Position numbers and translations under genes: made by a program
Assembly: GCA_032073245.1 (NCBI GenBank)
Contig: DAMANX010000002.1
Coordinates: forward strand, 124,001 to 188,000
Reading direction: 5' to 3'
DNA: 64,000 nucleotides
DNA from: QVMG01 sp032073245
Lineage (GTDB): Bacteria; Bacteroidota; Bacteroidia; Bacteroidales; Tannerellaceae
In this document: positions 35,373 to 44,635 of the stretch, piece by piece
Numbering within the stretch: position 1 is the stretch's first letter
Layout: every line of letters starts with the position of its first letter
The notes under the pieces: generated by a model
Seen by the model: only the letters and a program-made list of their open reading frames with translations
The model's database searches: none
Told to the model about the DNA's origin: nothing

Positions 35373-37931
35373 TTAAAAACACATTCCAATTAAACCATGG
35401 GCGCTAACAGTTTCAGCACTGATCTTAAATTTTCTCGATCTGCTATTATTATAGAATTGTAGGAAGGCTTTACCGTTTTTATCCGGAATTACCGAAGGGT
35501 TCCAATATAAGGTACGTCTATAATCAGGTTCAGGAGGTAAGACCGAATAGTCAGGACTATAAAATTCACTTATCTGACTATAACCTTCAAGCCAGGTTTT
35601 TCTTACACCCTTACCAGCATCTGTAGGTATCATTCCATCCGGATGAGTTTCTATAAGTACTACACAGCGATATACATCATCAATATTCATTGGGGAAAAC
35701 CGTGGATCAGCATATTTACAAATAGTCTGAAAATCTTCACTGATATAAATGGATTTAATAGCCTCAAGTCTTATGAGTTTATATTTATTATAATCCATTT
35801 CAGTATGCATTGTTCGTTCATAATTAATAACAAAAAGAGGTAATTTCCCTTTATATTGCAAATAATCTCCTGGAGGTGTATATCTGAAATTATCATTCAT
35901 ATTTAACATCAATGCATGTATATCTTTTCCTATAAATTCTCCACGATCAGTAATATCATCTATCTCCGAACTTACATCATAGTATGCTATCGACTTTGAA
36001 CGACTCTCATAAATGTCTCTTTCTTTGGTTCGTTTTTTTGCAGTTACAGTGACTTCATCCAGTCTATGAATCTTCTCATCTATACCGGCTTTAGACAATG
36101 AATCTTCATAAGCAGTAAGAAAATCATTAATATCTTCTTGAATTTCTTTTTTTTCATCCTCCACAGTTTCCATAGACTCAGGAGAAGCAAGATTTACCTG
36201 TAAATCAGTATATGTATATCTTTTAGGAGCCCGAGTGAAAGTCCGGTCTAATATAATCCTGTGATCTTTCTTCTTACCTTTTTCACTTACTGCAAGTATC
36301 AAATTCCATTTGCCAAATATATCAGAAACAAAAGTAAATTTACTCAGGCTATCAGTCTTTAATGCTTCAACAAAAGAAGTGGCATCCTCATTTTCTCCCC
36401 GATGAGTAAGAAATAAAGAGACATCCACATCTGGTTTTGGTTTTTTTCTTACCATTGAAACAACTTGTCCTTGTGTTTCGATTCCTTTTTCGGGCATATA
36501 TTTCAATTCAAAAGGCTCCAAACCTACCATCTGCTGCCATGTATAACGTCGCCAGCCTTGTACCATCATTAGTAAATCAAGAGCCTCACAATGCGAAGGA
36601 GTATTAGCTTTGAAATAATAAGAAGGATTACGAACATACCCTTTAATTTCCGACATAAGTAAAAGATTTGTTAGGATGTTATGCTCAGATTCAACTTCGT
36701 CCGTTGCATCTCTAACCGATACTGAAAAAGGAGTTTGCACACCCTTACCTTTATCATTGATTATAGAGAACTCCAGTTCGACAAGATCATAAGGATCATA
36801 ACTATCTTTCTCCACTTTTGTTTTTATCTCCAGCAATTTCATATTATTTATGAATAACAAACGATCACTGATAATATGCCCATTGCTATTAAACATGATG
36901 ATCCGGGAGACACCCGAAGAAAGTTTTGTCTTATCAACTTTAAACTGAATAACTTCATTTCCGGAAACATCGATCATACTGAAATGTCGTATTTTCCCAT
37001 CATTGAATAAGGCCATTCCAAGTATTTCAGCCGGAGTGTTTTGATTTTTCTGCACAGAAATACCTATACTGTCGGAATAAGATAGATTATCGACTTTCAA
37101 TGCAAACCCCTCCGGCAAAGCCTTTGGTAATTCGAAGGAATACTTTTTTCCTTCATGATTCACTAATATAGTGTGATTTTTCCCTGATGGTGTATAAGAA
37201 AAAATACCGCGTCCCTCATGAGTTACGTAGAAATGATGGGTTTCCTCTTTCATCTCGTTCACAATTGTACCTTTTATATCCAAAGGATTTCCCCATGTGT
37301 CTGTTGCCTCAAAAGCAACCATTGATGGTACACCTTCAATCAAATTGCCACCTTCAGGATAGAATTTGAGATTGATCTTTTTCCCTTTTTGAAGTTTTTC
37401 CCGTTTCCTGGGATATTTTCCATATCCATGTCTTTGCATATTTTTTTCTGAAAAATCAACTTCTTTCTTTGGTTTATCAAACACAGGCATAACTCGTGAG
37501 AATATTGCTTCTTCTCCAAAATTTAATATGTATTTTGTATAGGCACGTATTTCATAAAAACCAGAATAAAATGGAAGCCTGTTTAATACAAAACCACCAT
37601 GGCATTGCCCATTTTCCACTCTCAGTACCTGTTTGTCAATAATTTCTCCTCCGGGATTTAAGAGTTCAACATATAACGTTTTACTCAGTTCTGTAGGACG
37701 TAAACCGTTAGATATAAGGTAACATTTAAACCAGATATTATCACCTTTGTAGTAACTTGTATTATCAAAATGAAGATAGATCTTTTCATGAGGTAAAGAT
37801 GTGCAGAAATGGTTTATTGTGTAAGCATAACGGGTTAATTTATCCATTATACTATCAGTATCTTGTCCGAATAAATTGCAACAAGACACCAAACAAAAGA
37901 TATTGCATATTATACTCCTGCTTATTTTCAT
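35373..37931 (-). CDS. Large secreted MG2/alpha-2-macroglobulin-like protein with TonB-plug-like region
   Basis: An 852-residue exported protein with an N-terminal signal (IICNIFCLVSCCNLFGQ). Residues 48-130 (HEKIYLHFDNTSYYKGDNIW, then YSGFYEIRAYT) match the MG2 type domain of Bacteroidetes macroglobulin-like proteins; further beta-sandwich domains follow. Around residue 620 LDEVTVTAKKRTKERD looks like the start of a TonB receptor plug, and the C-terminus ends with YRRTLYWNPSVIPDKNGKAF, a closing motif I associate with this family. No thioester motif is seen. The role is unknown; such proteins are thought to be anchored in the outer membrane or periplasm. A 54 aa secreted peptide gene lies 4 bp upstream. 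Confidence 0.75.
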   Translation of the reverse strand: MKISRSIICNIFCLVSCCNLFGQDTDSIMDKLTRYAYTINHFCTSLPHEKIYLHFDNTSYYKGDNIWFKCYLISNGLRPTELSKTLYVELLNPGGEIIDKQVLRVENGQCHGGFVLNRLPFYSGFYEIRAYTKYILNFGEEAIFSRVMPVFDKPKKEVDFSEKNMQRHGYGKYPRKREKLQKGKKINLKFYPEGGNLIEGVPSMVAFEATDTWGNPLDIKGTIVNEMKEETHHFYVTHEGRGIFSYTPSGKNHTILVNHEGKKYSFELPKALPEGFALKVDNLSYSDSIGISVQKNQNTPAEILGMALFNDGKIRHFSMIDVSGNEVIQFKVDKTKLSSGVSRIIMFNSNGHIISDRLLFINNMKLLEIKTKVEKDSYDPYDLVELEFSIINDKGKGVQTPFSVSVRDATDEVESEHNILTNLLLMSEIKGYVRNPSYYFKANTPSHCEALDLLMMVQGWRRYTWQQMVGLEPFELKYMPEKGIETQGQVVSMVRKKPKPDVDVSLFLTHRGENEDATSFVEALKTDSLSKFTFVSDIFGKWNLILAVSEKGKKKDHRIILDRTFTRAPKRYTYTDLQVNLASPESMETVEDEKKEIQEDINDFLTAYEDSLSKAGIDEKIHRLDEVTVTAKKRTKERDIYESRSKSIAYYDVSSEIDDITDRGEFIGKDIHALMLNMNDNFRYTPPGDYLQYKGKLPLFVINYERTMHTEMDYNKYKLIRLEAIKSIYISEDFQTICKYADPRFSPMNIDDVYRCVVLIETHPDGMIPTDAGKGVRKTWLEGYSQISEFYSPDYSVLPPEPDYRRTLYWNPSVIPDKNGKAFLQFYNNSRSRKFKISAETVSAHGLIGMCF

Positions 37932-37935
37932 TTAT

Positions 37936-38100
37936 TTATTGATAAGCTATCTCATTATTCTCACAATACGAAATAAACTCACTTAAGAATTTCTGCCATT
38001 GATTTGCATTAAAAAGACAGGCTACCTTCTCCAATTTAGAAGTTTGAGACTGCGCTCCGATTGAGATGCAGAGCAAAAGCCCGAAAATCATCTTTTTCAT
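37936..38100 (-). CDS. 54 aa secreted peptide
   Basis: A short gene beginning with ATG at 38098-38100. Residues 1-19 form a clear signal peptide (MKKMIFGLLLCISIGAQSQ), leaving a mature peptide of about 35 residues with two cysteines and aromatic residues (KVACLFNANQWQKFLSEFI). Only 4 bp separate its stop from the MG2-domain gene start, so the two are cotranscribed. No family is recognised. The good signal sequence and tight spacing argue that it is real despite its size. Confidence 0.65.
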   Translation of the reverse strand: MKKMIFGLLLCISIGAQSQTSKLEKVACLFNANQWQKFLSEFISYCENNEIAYQ

Positions 38101-38320
38101 GGTTTTTCAAATTATTAAATAAGTGAAGTAATATAGATAATCTTTCTAAATACATAGATATAAAACTTGATTATTTAAATTCTAATAAGCTTTTTTAATA
38201 GATAGGTTCTTTCAGTTATTTCATGCCGTTTTACCACTCCTCAATATAATCACCTAACTACATAATAAGACACAAATAAAATCGTTTTAAATAAGTTATT
38301 AACTTCGAATCCATACCAGT

Positions 38321-40708
38321 ATGCTATTAAAACGACTTAATAAAAGTAAATCTTTACGTATCGTAAACCTGCTTGGGCTGATTGCTATCTTTTCATGTTT
38401 AATATTATCGTTTGCTTTTATAAAGAAAGAATGGAGTTATGATCGTTTCCATGAAAAAGCGGATCGGATCGTGCGTTATTCTTTTCAGGTTGATAATGAG
38501 GATATCGATGGGCGTTGTTGGGGATATTCCATGAATAGTCCTGTGCTGACAGGCATTGCGGGTATTGAAGATGTAGTATTTTTTCATAAGTTTAATACCG
38601 GGGTTTTCACTTATGAAAATTCACCGGTGGTTATCAATGATTTGTATTTTGCCAGTTCCAACTTCTTTGAGGTGTTTAGTTTTCCCTTGCTGGAAGGAGA
38701 GAAAAGTACGGTGCTTGACAGTTCGCAGAAAGCTGTGATCAGCCGGAGAATGGCTCAGCAGCTTTGCGGGGATAAATCGCCCGTTGGAAAGGAGTTTACG
38801 ATCTCGTCCCGAAATTTTCCGGAACAAACGGTGTTTATTAGCGGTGTTTTTGAAGATTTCCCGGAGACTTCTCATTTTCATACCGATATGGTTTTACACC
38901 GCCCCGATTCCGAAAATAATGACTGGGCATATGTATATCTGTTGCTGGCAGAAAATGCCCGGCTTGAAGATGTTGCGACTACACTTGCAGCACGTCTCGA
39001 TCAGGAGAATGCCAATAACCAATGGAAAGTTAAGCCTTACCTTGTTCCATTGAAGGATATCCGGCTGCATAGCCGCGTGTTGCGTGAGCTGGAGCCTAAC
39101 GGGAATATCACTTATGTCTATCTGATTGCCGGAGCTAATATCCTGCTGTTAATTATCGTATTATTTAATCTATGGCTGAACACAGGCCTGATATTTTCGT
39201 TCAATAAAAAATTCTACCAGTTGTTAAGACTCAACGGGGCTTCTTCAGGTATTGTCGTGCGGGATGAAAGCCTGGTGGCGCTACTTCTCGGAGGTTTATC
39301 GGTTCTGATCGGCGGAACGATTGCCTTTTTTCTGTTCCCAAAACTCCATTTAGTGTCGATTCTTTCCGTTCGTGAGATGATTCTGGTTTCTCTCTTATTC
39401 TTACTGCTTGTCTCCGGAGTGTCCCTTTTGCCGGTTCTTACGCGTATGTCTACTACCCTCTTCCGCTACGATCAGGAGAATCAACATCTTTCCAATTTTA
39501 ATCTAGCGAAAGTTAAATATATGTTGATCGCTCAATATGGGATTGTGATGCTGGTAGTGATCATTGGTTTCGGCATTAGCAAACAGATGCAGATGATCAA
39601 AAAGTCACAGGTGGGTGGCAACGAACAGACGATACTTGTGATGAAAGAACAGCCGGATGTGGTAAAGGCAGATTTCGACCTGTTTAAAAGTGAACTGCTG
39701 AAGTATCCCGAGATCGAATCTGTTACATCAGCAATGCAACTACCGGGTTCGGCCATTCGTGACCGGGTACAAGTGCGCCTCGAAGGGCAAAGTGAATCGG
39801 AGAATATCGTCCTTCCCTTGTTGGTGGTGGGTAATGATTTCCTTCCTTTTTTCAATATTAAGCCGGTCGCAGGAAAAGTGTTTACTCCCATTATACGTTC
39901 CTTTGCAGAAGAAGAGATTATGCTTATGAATCAATTTACGAAGAAAGAGTCGAGCTCTATTTCGGAAGAATACGTTATCAACCGGAAGGCTTTAAGTTTG
40001 CTTGGATTCAGCACGCCGGAAGATGCTCTGGGCAAGAGGGTCCATCTGGTCGACCAAAACATCACGGGGTATATCAACCGGGGCACAATTGTAGGAGTGA
40101 CCGAAAATTTCAACTATACGACGACCTTCGAAGATGATCAGCCTCAATTTCTTGTACAGCGCAAGATGTTCCAGCATTGTATAATGGTTTACTTATCTCC
40201 ATCCAACCTGGAACAGGGGATTGCAACCTTTAACCGCGTTTATAGTGAAATCTACCCGGAGTATCCTGTCGATTATAGTTTTTTACAGAATATATACGCC
40301 GATGTGTATCATAATGAGATCAAGGCAGAAGGCCTGGTGCGCATCTTCTCCATGCTCTGTCTTATCATTGCCAACCTGGGGCTTATCATTATCAGTTCGT
40401 TTGTGATTCGCCGTAAGACGAAAGAGATTGGTGTGCGCAAAGTAAACGGTGCCCGCCCAATGGATATCATTCGTATGCTTAACAATCGTTTCGTGGCCTG
40501 GATTGGTATAGCCTTTGTTATTGCTATCCCCTGTGCTTACCTGATCATGATGCGCTGGCTGGAACATTTTGCGCGAAAAGCCGAGGTGAGTGTATGGATT
40601 TATTTGTTTGCCGGGCTATTGGTGTTATTCCTATCGCTCATTTCTCTTTCCTGGCAAAGCTATAAAGCGGCGACGATCAATCCGATACAGGCATTGAAGA
40701 TGGAATGA
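38321..40708 (+). CDS. FtsX/MacB-like ABC transporter permease
   Basis: A 795-residue protein with the eight-segment layout of Bacteroidetes FtsX-type permeases: TM1 at 15-33, a large periplasmic MacB_PCD domain (SYDRFHEKADRIVRYSF...), three membrane segments around residues 265-400, a second periplasmic domain and three C-terminal segments with RRKTKEIGVRKVNGARPMDI before the last pair. These permeases work with a separate ATPase in mechanotransmission or lipoprotein/peptide export; no ATPase gene is adjacent. GC content looks higher than in the genes to its left, with codon use to match. Confidence 0.92.
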   Translation: MLLKRLNKSKSLRIVNLLGLIAIFSCLILSFAFIKKEWSYDRFHEKADRIVRYSFQVDNEDIDGRCWGYSMNSPVLTGIAGIEDVVFFHKFNTGVFTYENSPVVINDLYFASSNFFEVFSFPLLEGEKSTVLDSSQKAVISRRMAQQLCGDKSPVGKEFTISSRNFPEQTVFISGVFEDFPETSHFHTDMVLHRPDSENNDWAYVYLLLAENARLEDVATTLAARLDQENANNQWKVKPYLVPLKDIRLHSRVLRELEPNGNITYVYLIAGANILLLIIVLFNLWLNTGLIFSFNKKFYQLLRLNGASSGIVVRDESLVALLLGGLSVLIGGTIAFFLFPKLHLVSILSVREMILVSLLFLLLVSGVSLLPVLTRMSTTLFRYDQENQHLSNFNLAKVKYMLIAQYGIVMLVVIIGFGISKQMQMIKKSQVGGNEQTILVMKEQPDVVKADFDLFKSELLKYPEIESVTSAMQLPGSAIRDRVQVRLEGQSESENIVLPLLVVGNDFLPFFNIKPVAGKVFTPIIRSFAEEEIMLMNQFTKKESSSISEEYVINRKALSLLGFSTPEDALGKRVHLVDQNITGYINRGTIVGVTENFNYTTTFEDDQPQFLVQRKMFQHCIMVYLSPSNLEQGIATFNRVYSEIYPEYPVDYSFLQNIYADVYHNEIKAEGLVRIFSMLCLIIANLGLIIISSFVIRRKTKEIGVRKVNGARPMDIIRMLNNRFVAWIGIAFVIAIPCAYLIMMRWLEHFARKAEVSVWIYLFAGLLVLFLSLISLSWQSYKAATINPIQALKME

Positions 40709-40709
40709 T

Positions 40710-40742
40710 TTTGAGGGAATAACGGAAACAATCTTACTTTTG
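40710..40742 (+). promoter_or_regulatory. Promoter of the DUF4349 gene
   Basis: TTTG at 40710-40713, then 21 bp, then TACTTTTG at 40735-40742, a full match to the Bacteroidetes consensus. The ATG at 40804 follows by about 60 nt. The promoter supports a start upstream of the frameshift. Confidence 0.75.
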
Positions 40743-40803
40743 TATGGAATATTTACCTAAAAAGTATCTATAGTATAAAGCATACATTTAAAACAAGTAA
40801 GAC

Positions 40804-41648
40804 ATGAAACAATTCATTCTCACATTTATTCTATCCTCCTCCTACTGGCATGTAGCGATAGCAGTAAAGAAGCTTACAGCAGCCTAGCCGTTGCCGATAT
40901 AGCCGAACAGGAATTAGCCATAAACAGCGAAGAAGGTCGCACTTCTCTACCCACTGAAGCGAAGGTTAATCCCGATCTACAAAATAAGAAAATCATCAAA
41001 GACGGACGAATGGGCCTGCAAGTGTCAGAATTGGATAAGATTAAACAGAAAATAGATGCCGCCTTGACGCAGTATAACGCATATTATGCAAACGAGGCTT
41101 TTCAGGACAGCCATTATGAAGATAGATTTACGCTGCGCATCCGTATTCCTTCCACTCATTACGAACAGTTTATATCAGAGATAGAAAACGGAAATGGGAA
41201 AGTGCTTTATAAAGAGATTAGCGCCCGGGATGTGACTGATCAGTTTGTAGACCTTGAAACACGGCTGGTAAATAAACGTAGTTACCTGAACCGTTACCGC
41301 GAGTTGCTTAAACAAGCCAAAACAATCAAAGAGGTATTAGAGGTTGAAGAACAGATACGTGTATTGGAAGAAGAGATTGAAAGTGCCGAAGAACGACTGC
41401 GGTTGATGAATGATCAGGTAAACTACAGTACACTAGAATTGACGCTCACTAAAGAGAAGGAATATACTTATACTCCTGACAAACGGGATCGTTTTGTAGA
41501 AAGAGTCAAGGAGGCATTTTCGTCGGGGTGGTATAGTTTTGTGGATGTTATTTTGGTTGTCTTTACCATTTGGCCTTTGTGGATTTTGCTGGGGCTCGTT
41601 GTTTTCTTTGTCCGGAGAGCAAAGATTAAGAGGAAAAAAGAGAATTGA
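40804..41648 (+). pseudogene. DUF4349 lipoprotein gene with a frameshift in the signal peptide
   Basis: The ATG at 40804 opens MKQFILTFILSS and then runs to a stop after 28 codons. In another frame the sequence ILLLLACSDSSKEAYSSLAV is a textbook lipobox and leads without a stop into the DUF4349 protein (212 residues if counted from the internal ATG at 41010). One missing base around 40832-40843, in the run TCCTCCTCCT, would join them. The body has a predicted coiled coil (residues from VDLETRLVNKRSYLNRYREL onwards) and a C-terminal membrane segment (FVDVILVVFTIWPLWILLGL). Either the gene is broken, or the base is missing only in this sequence, or expression depends on slippage. Confidence 0.8.
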
Positions 41649-41656
41649 AATTTGCG

Positions 41657-41730
41657 TTGCCCTGTCTCTGTATCTAAGGAATAAATAGATGGCATTGTTT
41701 GTATGGAGACAGGGCAAGCCCAGTCTCTAC
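41657..41730. repeat. Paired REP-like element, locus 2
   Basis: A truncated left unit TTGCCCTGTCTC (41657-41668) faces a complete right unit (41706-41730) that ends, on the minus strand, with the foot GTAGAGAC. The right unit supplies the TAG stop of the SDR gene. The pair separates convergent genes. Confidence 0.85.
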
Positions 41731-42683
41731 CATGTTGCTATTCCTTCTTTATATGTTCGGTAGGTCAGTTTGGGGAGAAGGTCGTGTTTCATCCTTGTCG
41801 TATCTCCATAATATGAAACCATTCCTATTCGAATAAAATCTACTGTTAAGGGGCTACGGATACCGAAAAGAAAGGAGAAAAGTTCAAAGGTACGGGCTGC
41901 AGTCATGATCATCCAAACAGGCATGCGCCAGGGTTTATGATTACCTTTGTATATGGTGATGTCGTCAAGAAATTGTTGTAGGGTTTGAATACCTTCGTCA
42001 CCCAGATGATAGATTCCCTCAATACCGGGTTTAAGAATAGCTGCTATTGTAGCATCGGTAAAATCTTTTTTGGAGATCAGGTGAATGTAGGTTGGTTTAC
42101 GCCAAACGCCAAGCAAGCAGTGACGGGCAAACCATTGTCCGGTGTCAATCATAAGGATTCCTTCGCCATAGACCATACCGACACGTAAAGATACAGGTTC
42201 AAATCCGTGTTCTTTTCCGTATAGGAAGAGAAGTTTCTCTTCTTCAAGCCGCGTCTGAGCGTGCATCGATTGCGGTGTTCCATCGAGTGTTCCTTTTGCG
42301 GGATTTTTCGGTGTACTCTCTCCTTCTACATGTGGAAAACTGATCAGGATCACTCTTTTGACTTGCTGGCGGACTACAGCATTCAATAAGTTCCGGAAAT
42401 AAACAGTATTGGTTACCGGTAGGAACTTTTCAGGATTTGCCTTAAACAAGATACCAGCAAAATGTACAACTACATCCACTCCCTGCAGGCTTTCATCTAA
42501 AGACTCTTCTTTAGCCAGGTCGATCCGGTATACAGAGATGTTTTCTTTGTCTTTCAGGTCATCGGCTATCTCTTTTTTATGAATCAGGAGGTTCAGTACA
42601 ACATCCCTATCTTTCATCGAAGAGGCCAGTAGACCGCCCAGATTTCCGGCAGCTCCGGTAATTGCTATTTTCATCTTTTCCAT
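41727..42683 (-). CDS. NAD(P)-dependent epimerase/dehydratase-type SDR protein
   Basis: An extended-SDR protein of about 318 residues with the N-terminal dinucleotide motif ITGAAGNLGG and the VVHFAGIL segment; the catalytic tyrosine is not in a clear YxxxK, so it may be an atypical, NmrA- or NAD-binding-like member. I prefer the ATG at 42683 (MEKMKIAITG), with 42674 also possible; the earlier ATG at 42713 lies upstream of a TACATTTG -7 box (42694-42701). The C-terminus ends at a TAG contributed by the REP-like repeat. Substrate unknown. Confidence 0.82.
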   Translation of the reverse strand: MEKMKIAITGAAGNLGGLLASSMKDRDVVLNLLIHKKEIADDLKDKENISVYRIDLAKEESLDESLQGVDVVVHFAGILFKANPEKFLPVTNTVYFRNLLNAVVRQQVKRVILISFPHVEGESTPKNPAKGTLDGTPQSMHAQTRLEEEKLLFLYGKEHGFEPVSLRVGMVYGEGILMIDTGQWFARHCLLGVWRKPTYIHLISKKDFTDATIAAILKPGIEGIYHLGDEGIQTLQQFLDDITIYKGNHKPWRMPVWMIMTAARTFELFSFLFGIRSPLTVDFIRIGMVSYYGDTTRMKHDLLPKLTYRTYKEGIATW

Positions 42684-42802
42684 ATTTATGAGACAAATGT
42701 AGGAATAACCCATGTTTTTTAGAATAACAGCTACATATAACTTTTAATGGTTTCATATTGTTTGAATAAGAAAAGGTATTTAACCCTATTAAATTGAACA
42801 AT

Positions 42803-43426
42803 ATGAGTAGTTTTGCTAAACGTGATCCGCAGAAGGATCATTTGATTACACCAGAGAATTCTGTATTACTGATTATTGATTATCAACCCATTCAGATCAC
42901 TTCTATCAATTCTATGGACAAAAGGGATTTGATTATGAATATGGGAGTATTGGCAGAATTAGCTAAAGCTTTTAAGTTGCCTGTGATCTTATCAACTGTC
43001 AATGTGCGGACAGGTGCCAATAAAGATACGATCCCTCAGATTCGTGAACATCTGGGTGATATTCCTTCGTATGATCGGACTTCAATAAATGCCTGGGAAG
43101 ATAAGGAGTTTTATGAAGCGGTACAGGCTACCGGAAAGAAAAAGTTGCTAATGGCAGCGCTTTGGACAGAGGCTTGTTTGACATTTCCTACTATCGATGC
43201 TATCAAGGAAGGTTTCGAAGTATATCCGGTTGTGGATTGTGTAGGTGGTACATCCGTAATTGCCCATAAAATGGCTCTTCACCGAGTAGAACAAGCAGGA
43301 GCACAATTAACCAGCCTGGCACAGCTTGCTTGTGAATTGCAAAGGGATTGGAATCGCAATGAAACTAAAGAGGATTTTGTGCGTATTATGGAAGAGGCAC
43401 GATGGTTTCCAAGTTTAGTGAAATAG
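42803..43426 (+). CDS. Isochorismatase-family hydrolase, YcaC-like
   Basis: A 207-residue cytosolic cysteine hydrolase. Start chosen at the ATG at 42803 (MSSFAKRDPQKDHLI); a TTG three codons earlier is less likely. The catalytic set is visible: D26 in LLIIDYQ, a lysine in the ATGKKKLL segment and the cysteine in LWTEACLTFPT. Overall it follows the YcaC type. Enzymes of this family hydrolyse amides or related bonds; the substrate here is unknown. A perfect-stem terminator lies about 95 bp after the stop. Confidence 0.9.
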   Translation: MSSFAKRDPQKDHLITPENSVLLIIDYQPIQITSINSMDKRDLIMNMGVLAELAKAFKLPVILSTVNVRTGANKDTIPQIREHLGDIPSYDRTSINAWEDKEFYEAVQATGKKKLLMAALWTEACLTFPTIDAIKEGFEVYPVVDCVGGTSVIAHKMALHRVEQAGAQLTSLAQLACELQRDWNRNETKEDFVRIMEEARWFPSLVK

Positions 43427-43521
43427 AAATTGTAAGACATACAATAACAGTATCTTTCCGTTTTATCAAAAAGATAAAGATTAATGGATTAGAAAGATAA
43501 AATGATAATATCCTAAGCACG

Positions 43522-43557
43522 AAATACCGGTAGTTTATCGACAAACTACCGGTATTT
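43522..43557. terminator. Bidirectional terminator after the isochorismatase gene
   Basis: A perfect 15 bp stem, AAATACCGGTAGTTT / AAACTACCGGTATTT, with a 6-base loop; both ends are AT-rich. It separates two convergent genes. Confidence 0.85.
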
Positions 43558-43612
43558 TGCATTCAAACTACTGGGAATTTGAACAAATTGTCAGATGTAA
43601 TAAAGGGCTTGA

Positions 43613-44512
43613 TTACGAAATCCTCCGATATACAAGTGGAGACATGCCAAGACTCTTTTTAAAGAATTTACCGAAGGTGGATTGATCGGAAAAGTTTAGT
43701 GTATATGCAACATCCTGGATAGTGGAGTATGGTGATTTGATGAGACGTTTAGCTTCGAGAATGAGGGCCTCATTCAGCCATTTACTACCGGTTTTTCCTG
43801 TTTGCTCCTTCAGGGTGAGAGAAAGATATTGAGGGGTGATAAAAAGTTTGTTGGCATAGAAAGAAAGAGGGTGTTGCTCTTTTCCGTGTTGGGAAAGAAG
43901 CTTGAGAAATTGGTCTACAATTTCTTCTGCCCGCGATAGAACAGGGTATACAAAGTCATCGTCCTTACTTGCCAGAATGTTCAAGAGTTCAAGAAAAAGT
44001 CCTGATGTCGTGTTTTGTACCACATCTTTTTTGTAGAGATGAGTTTGCAGTCTGATCTTTTCGCAGAGTTGTAGGATCGCTTTTTCAAGGTTTGTTTTTT
44101 CCTGTGGATTAAGCGAAATTATGGGATTCCTTTTTAGAGAAAAGTAATTAAAGGCATCTTTCCGCTCGCGGGAAATATCTTCGAGGAGTGTTTTCTCGAC
44201 AACTACAAACCAGGCTTTGAAGTCACTACTCATCTGAGTGATCTGGTTAGTTTGACCTGGTACAATAAGGGCTAGATTATTAGGTGTAAGAGTATAAGGT
44301 TTGTAGTTGAGAGTAATCTCAGCATGACCTCCTAAGACAAGGATCATAAGAAAGCTATTATTATCTTTGACCTTTGCGGAGTTTGGGTCGCAGAGAGGAG
44401 AATTCACATTTGGTGTATCGAGACGGGCGATAGTAATGTGCTCATCGTAGGTGTCAATAATGATTCCGTTACCAGTTAATGACAGAGTGCTTAGGGCTTG
44501 TTTTGTATTCAT
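43613..44512 (-). CDS. AraC-family transcriptional regulator
   Basis: A 299-residue regulator. The N-terminal part is a cupin-like sensor (LVLGGHAEITLNYKPYTLTPNNL), and the C-terminal 100 residues hold the paired helix-turn-helix domain ending TIQDVAYTLNFSDQSTFGKFFKKSLGMSPLVYRR. It lies downstream of the efflux-type genes on the same strand, separated from the outer membrane factor gene by 123 bp holding a paired repeat. Regulation of that efflux operon is plausible but unproven. Confidence 0.93.
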   Translation of the reverse strand: MNTKQALSTLSLTGNGIIIDTYDEHITIARLDTPNVNSPLCDPNSAKVKDNNSFLMILVLGGHAEITLNYKPYTLTPNNLALIVPGQTNQITQMSSDFKAWFVVVEKTLLEDISRERKDAFNYFSLKRNPIISLNPQEKTNLEKAILQLCEKIRLQTHLYKKDVVQNTTSGLFLELLNILASKDDDFVYPVLSRAEEIVDQFLKLLSQHGKEQHPLSFYANKLFITPQYLSLTLKEQTGKTGSKWLNEALILEAKRLIKSPYSTIQDVAYTLNFSDQSTFGKFFKKSLGMSPLVYRRIS

Positions 44513-44550
44513 AATCGTCTGTTTTTTTTAAGTTATTATAAAAGTGTTTT

Positions 44551-44631
44551 GTAGAGACTGGGCTTGCCCTGTCTTTTGGTATAGAAAATTTTGTTTATTC
44601 TATAAAGAGACAGGGCAAGCCCTGTCTCTAC
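44551..44631. repeat. Paired REP-like element, locus 3
   Basis: GTAGAGACTGGGCTTGCCC... (44551-44574) faces a reverse-complement unit (44607-44631) across 32 bp. The right unit is a perfect palindrome (GAGACAGGGC / GCCCTGTCTC); the left retains a T-T mismatch. It lies 4 bp past the stop of the outer membrane factor gene. Confidence 0.85.
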
Positions 44632-44635
44632 ATTT

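Noticed and set aside
35290..35382. N-terminal hydrophobic extension of the DUF2089 protein
   Set aside because: It contains a full promoter match and overlaps the MG2-domain gene; DUF2089 proteins normally start at the zinc ribbon.
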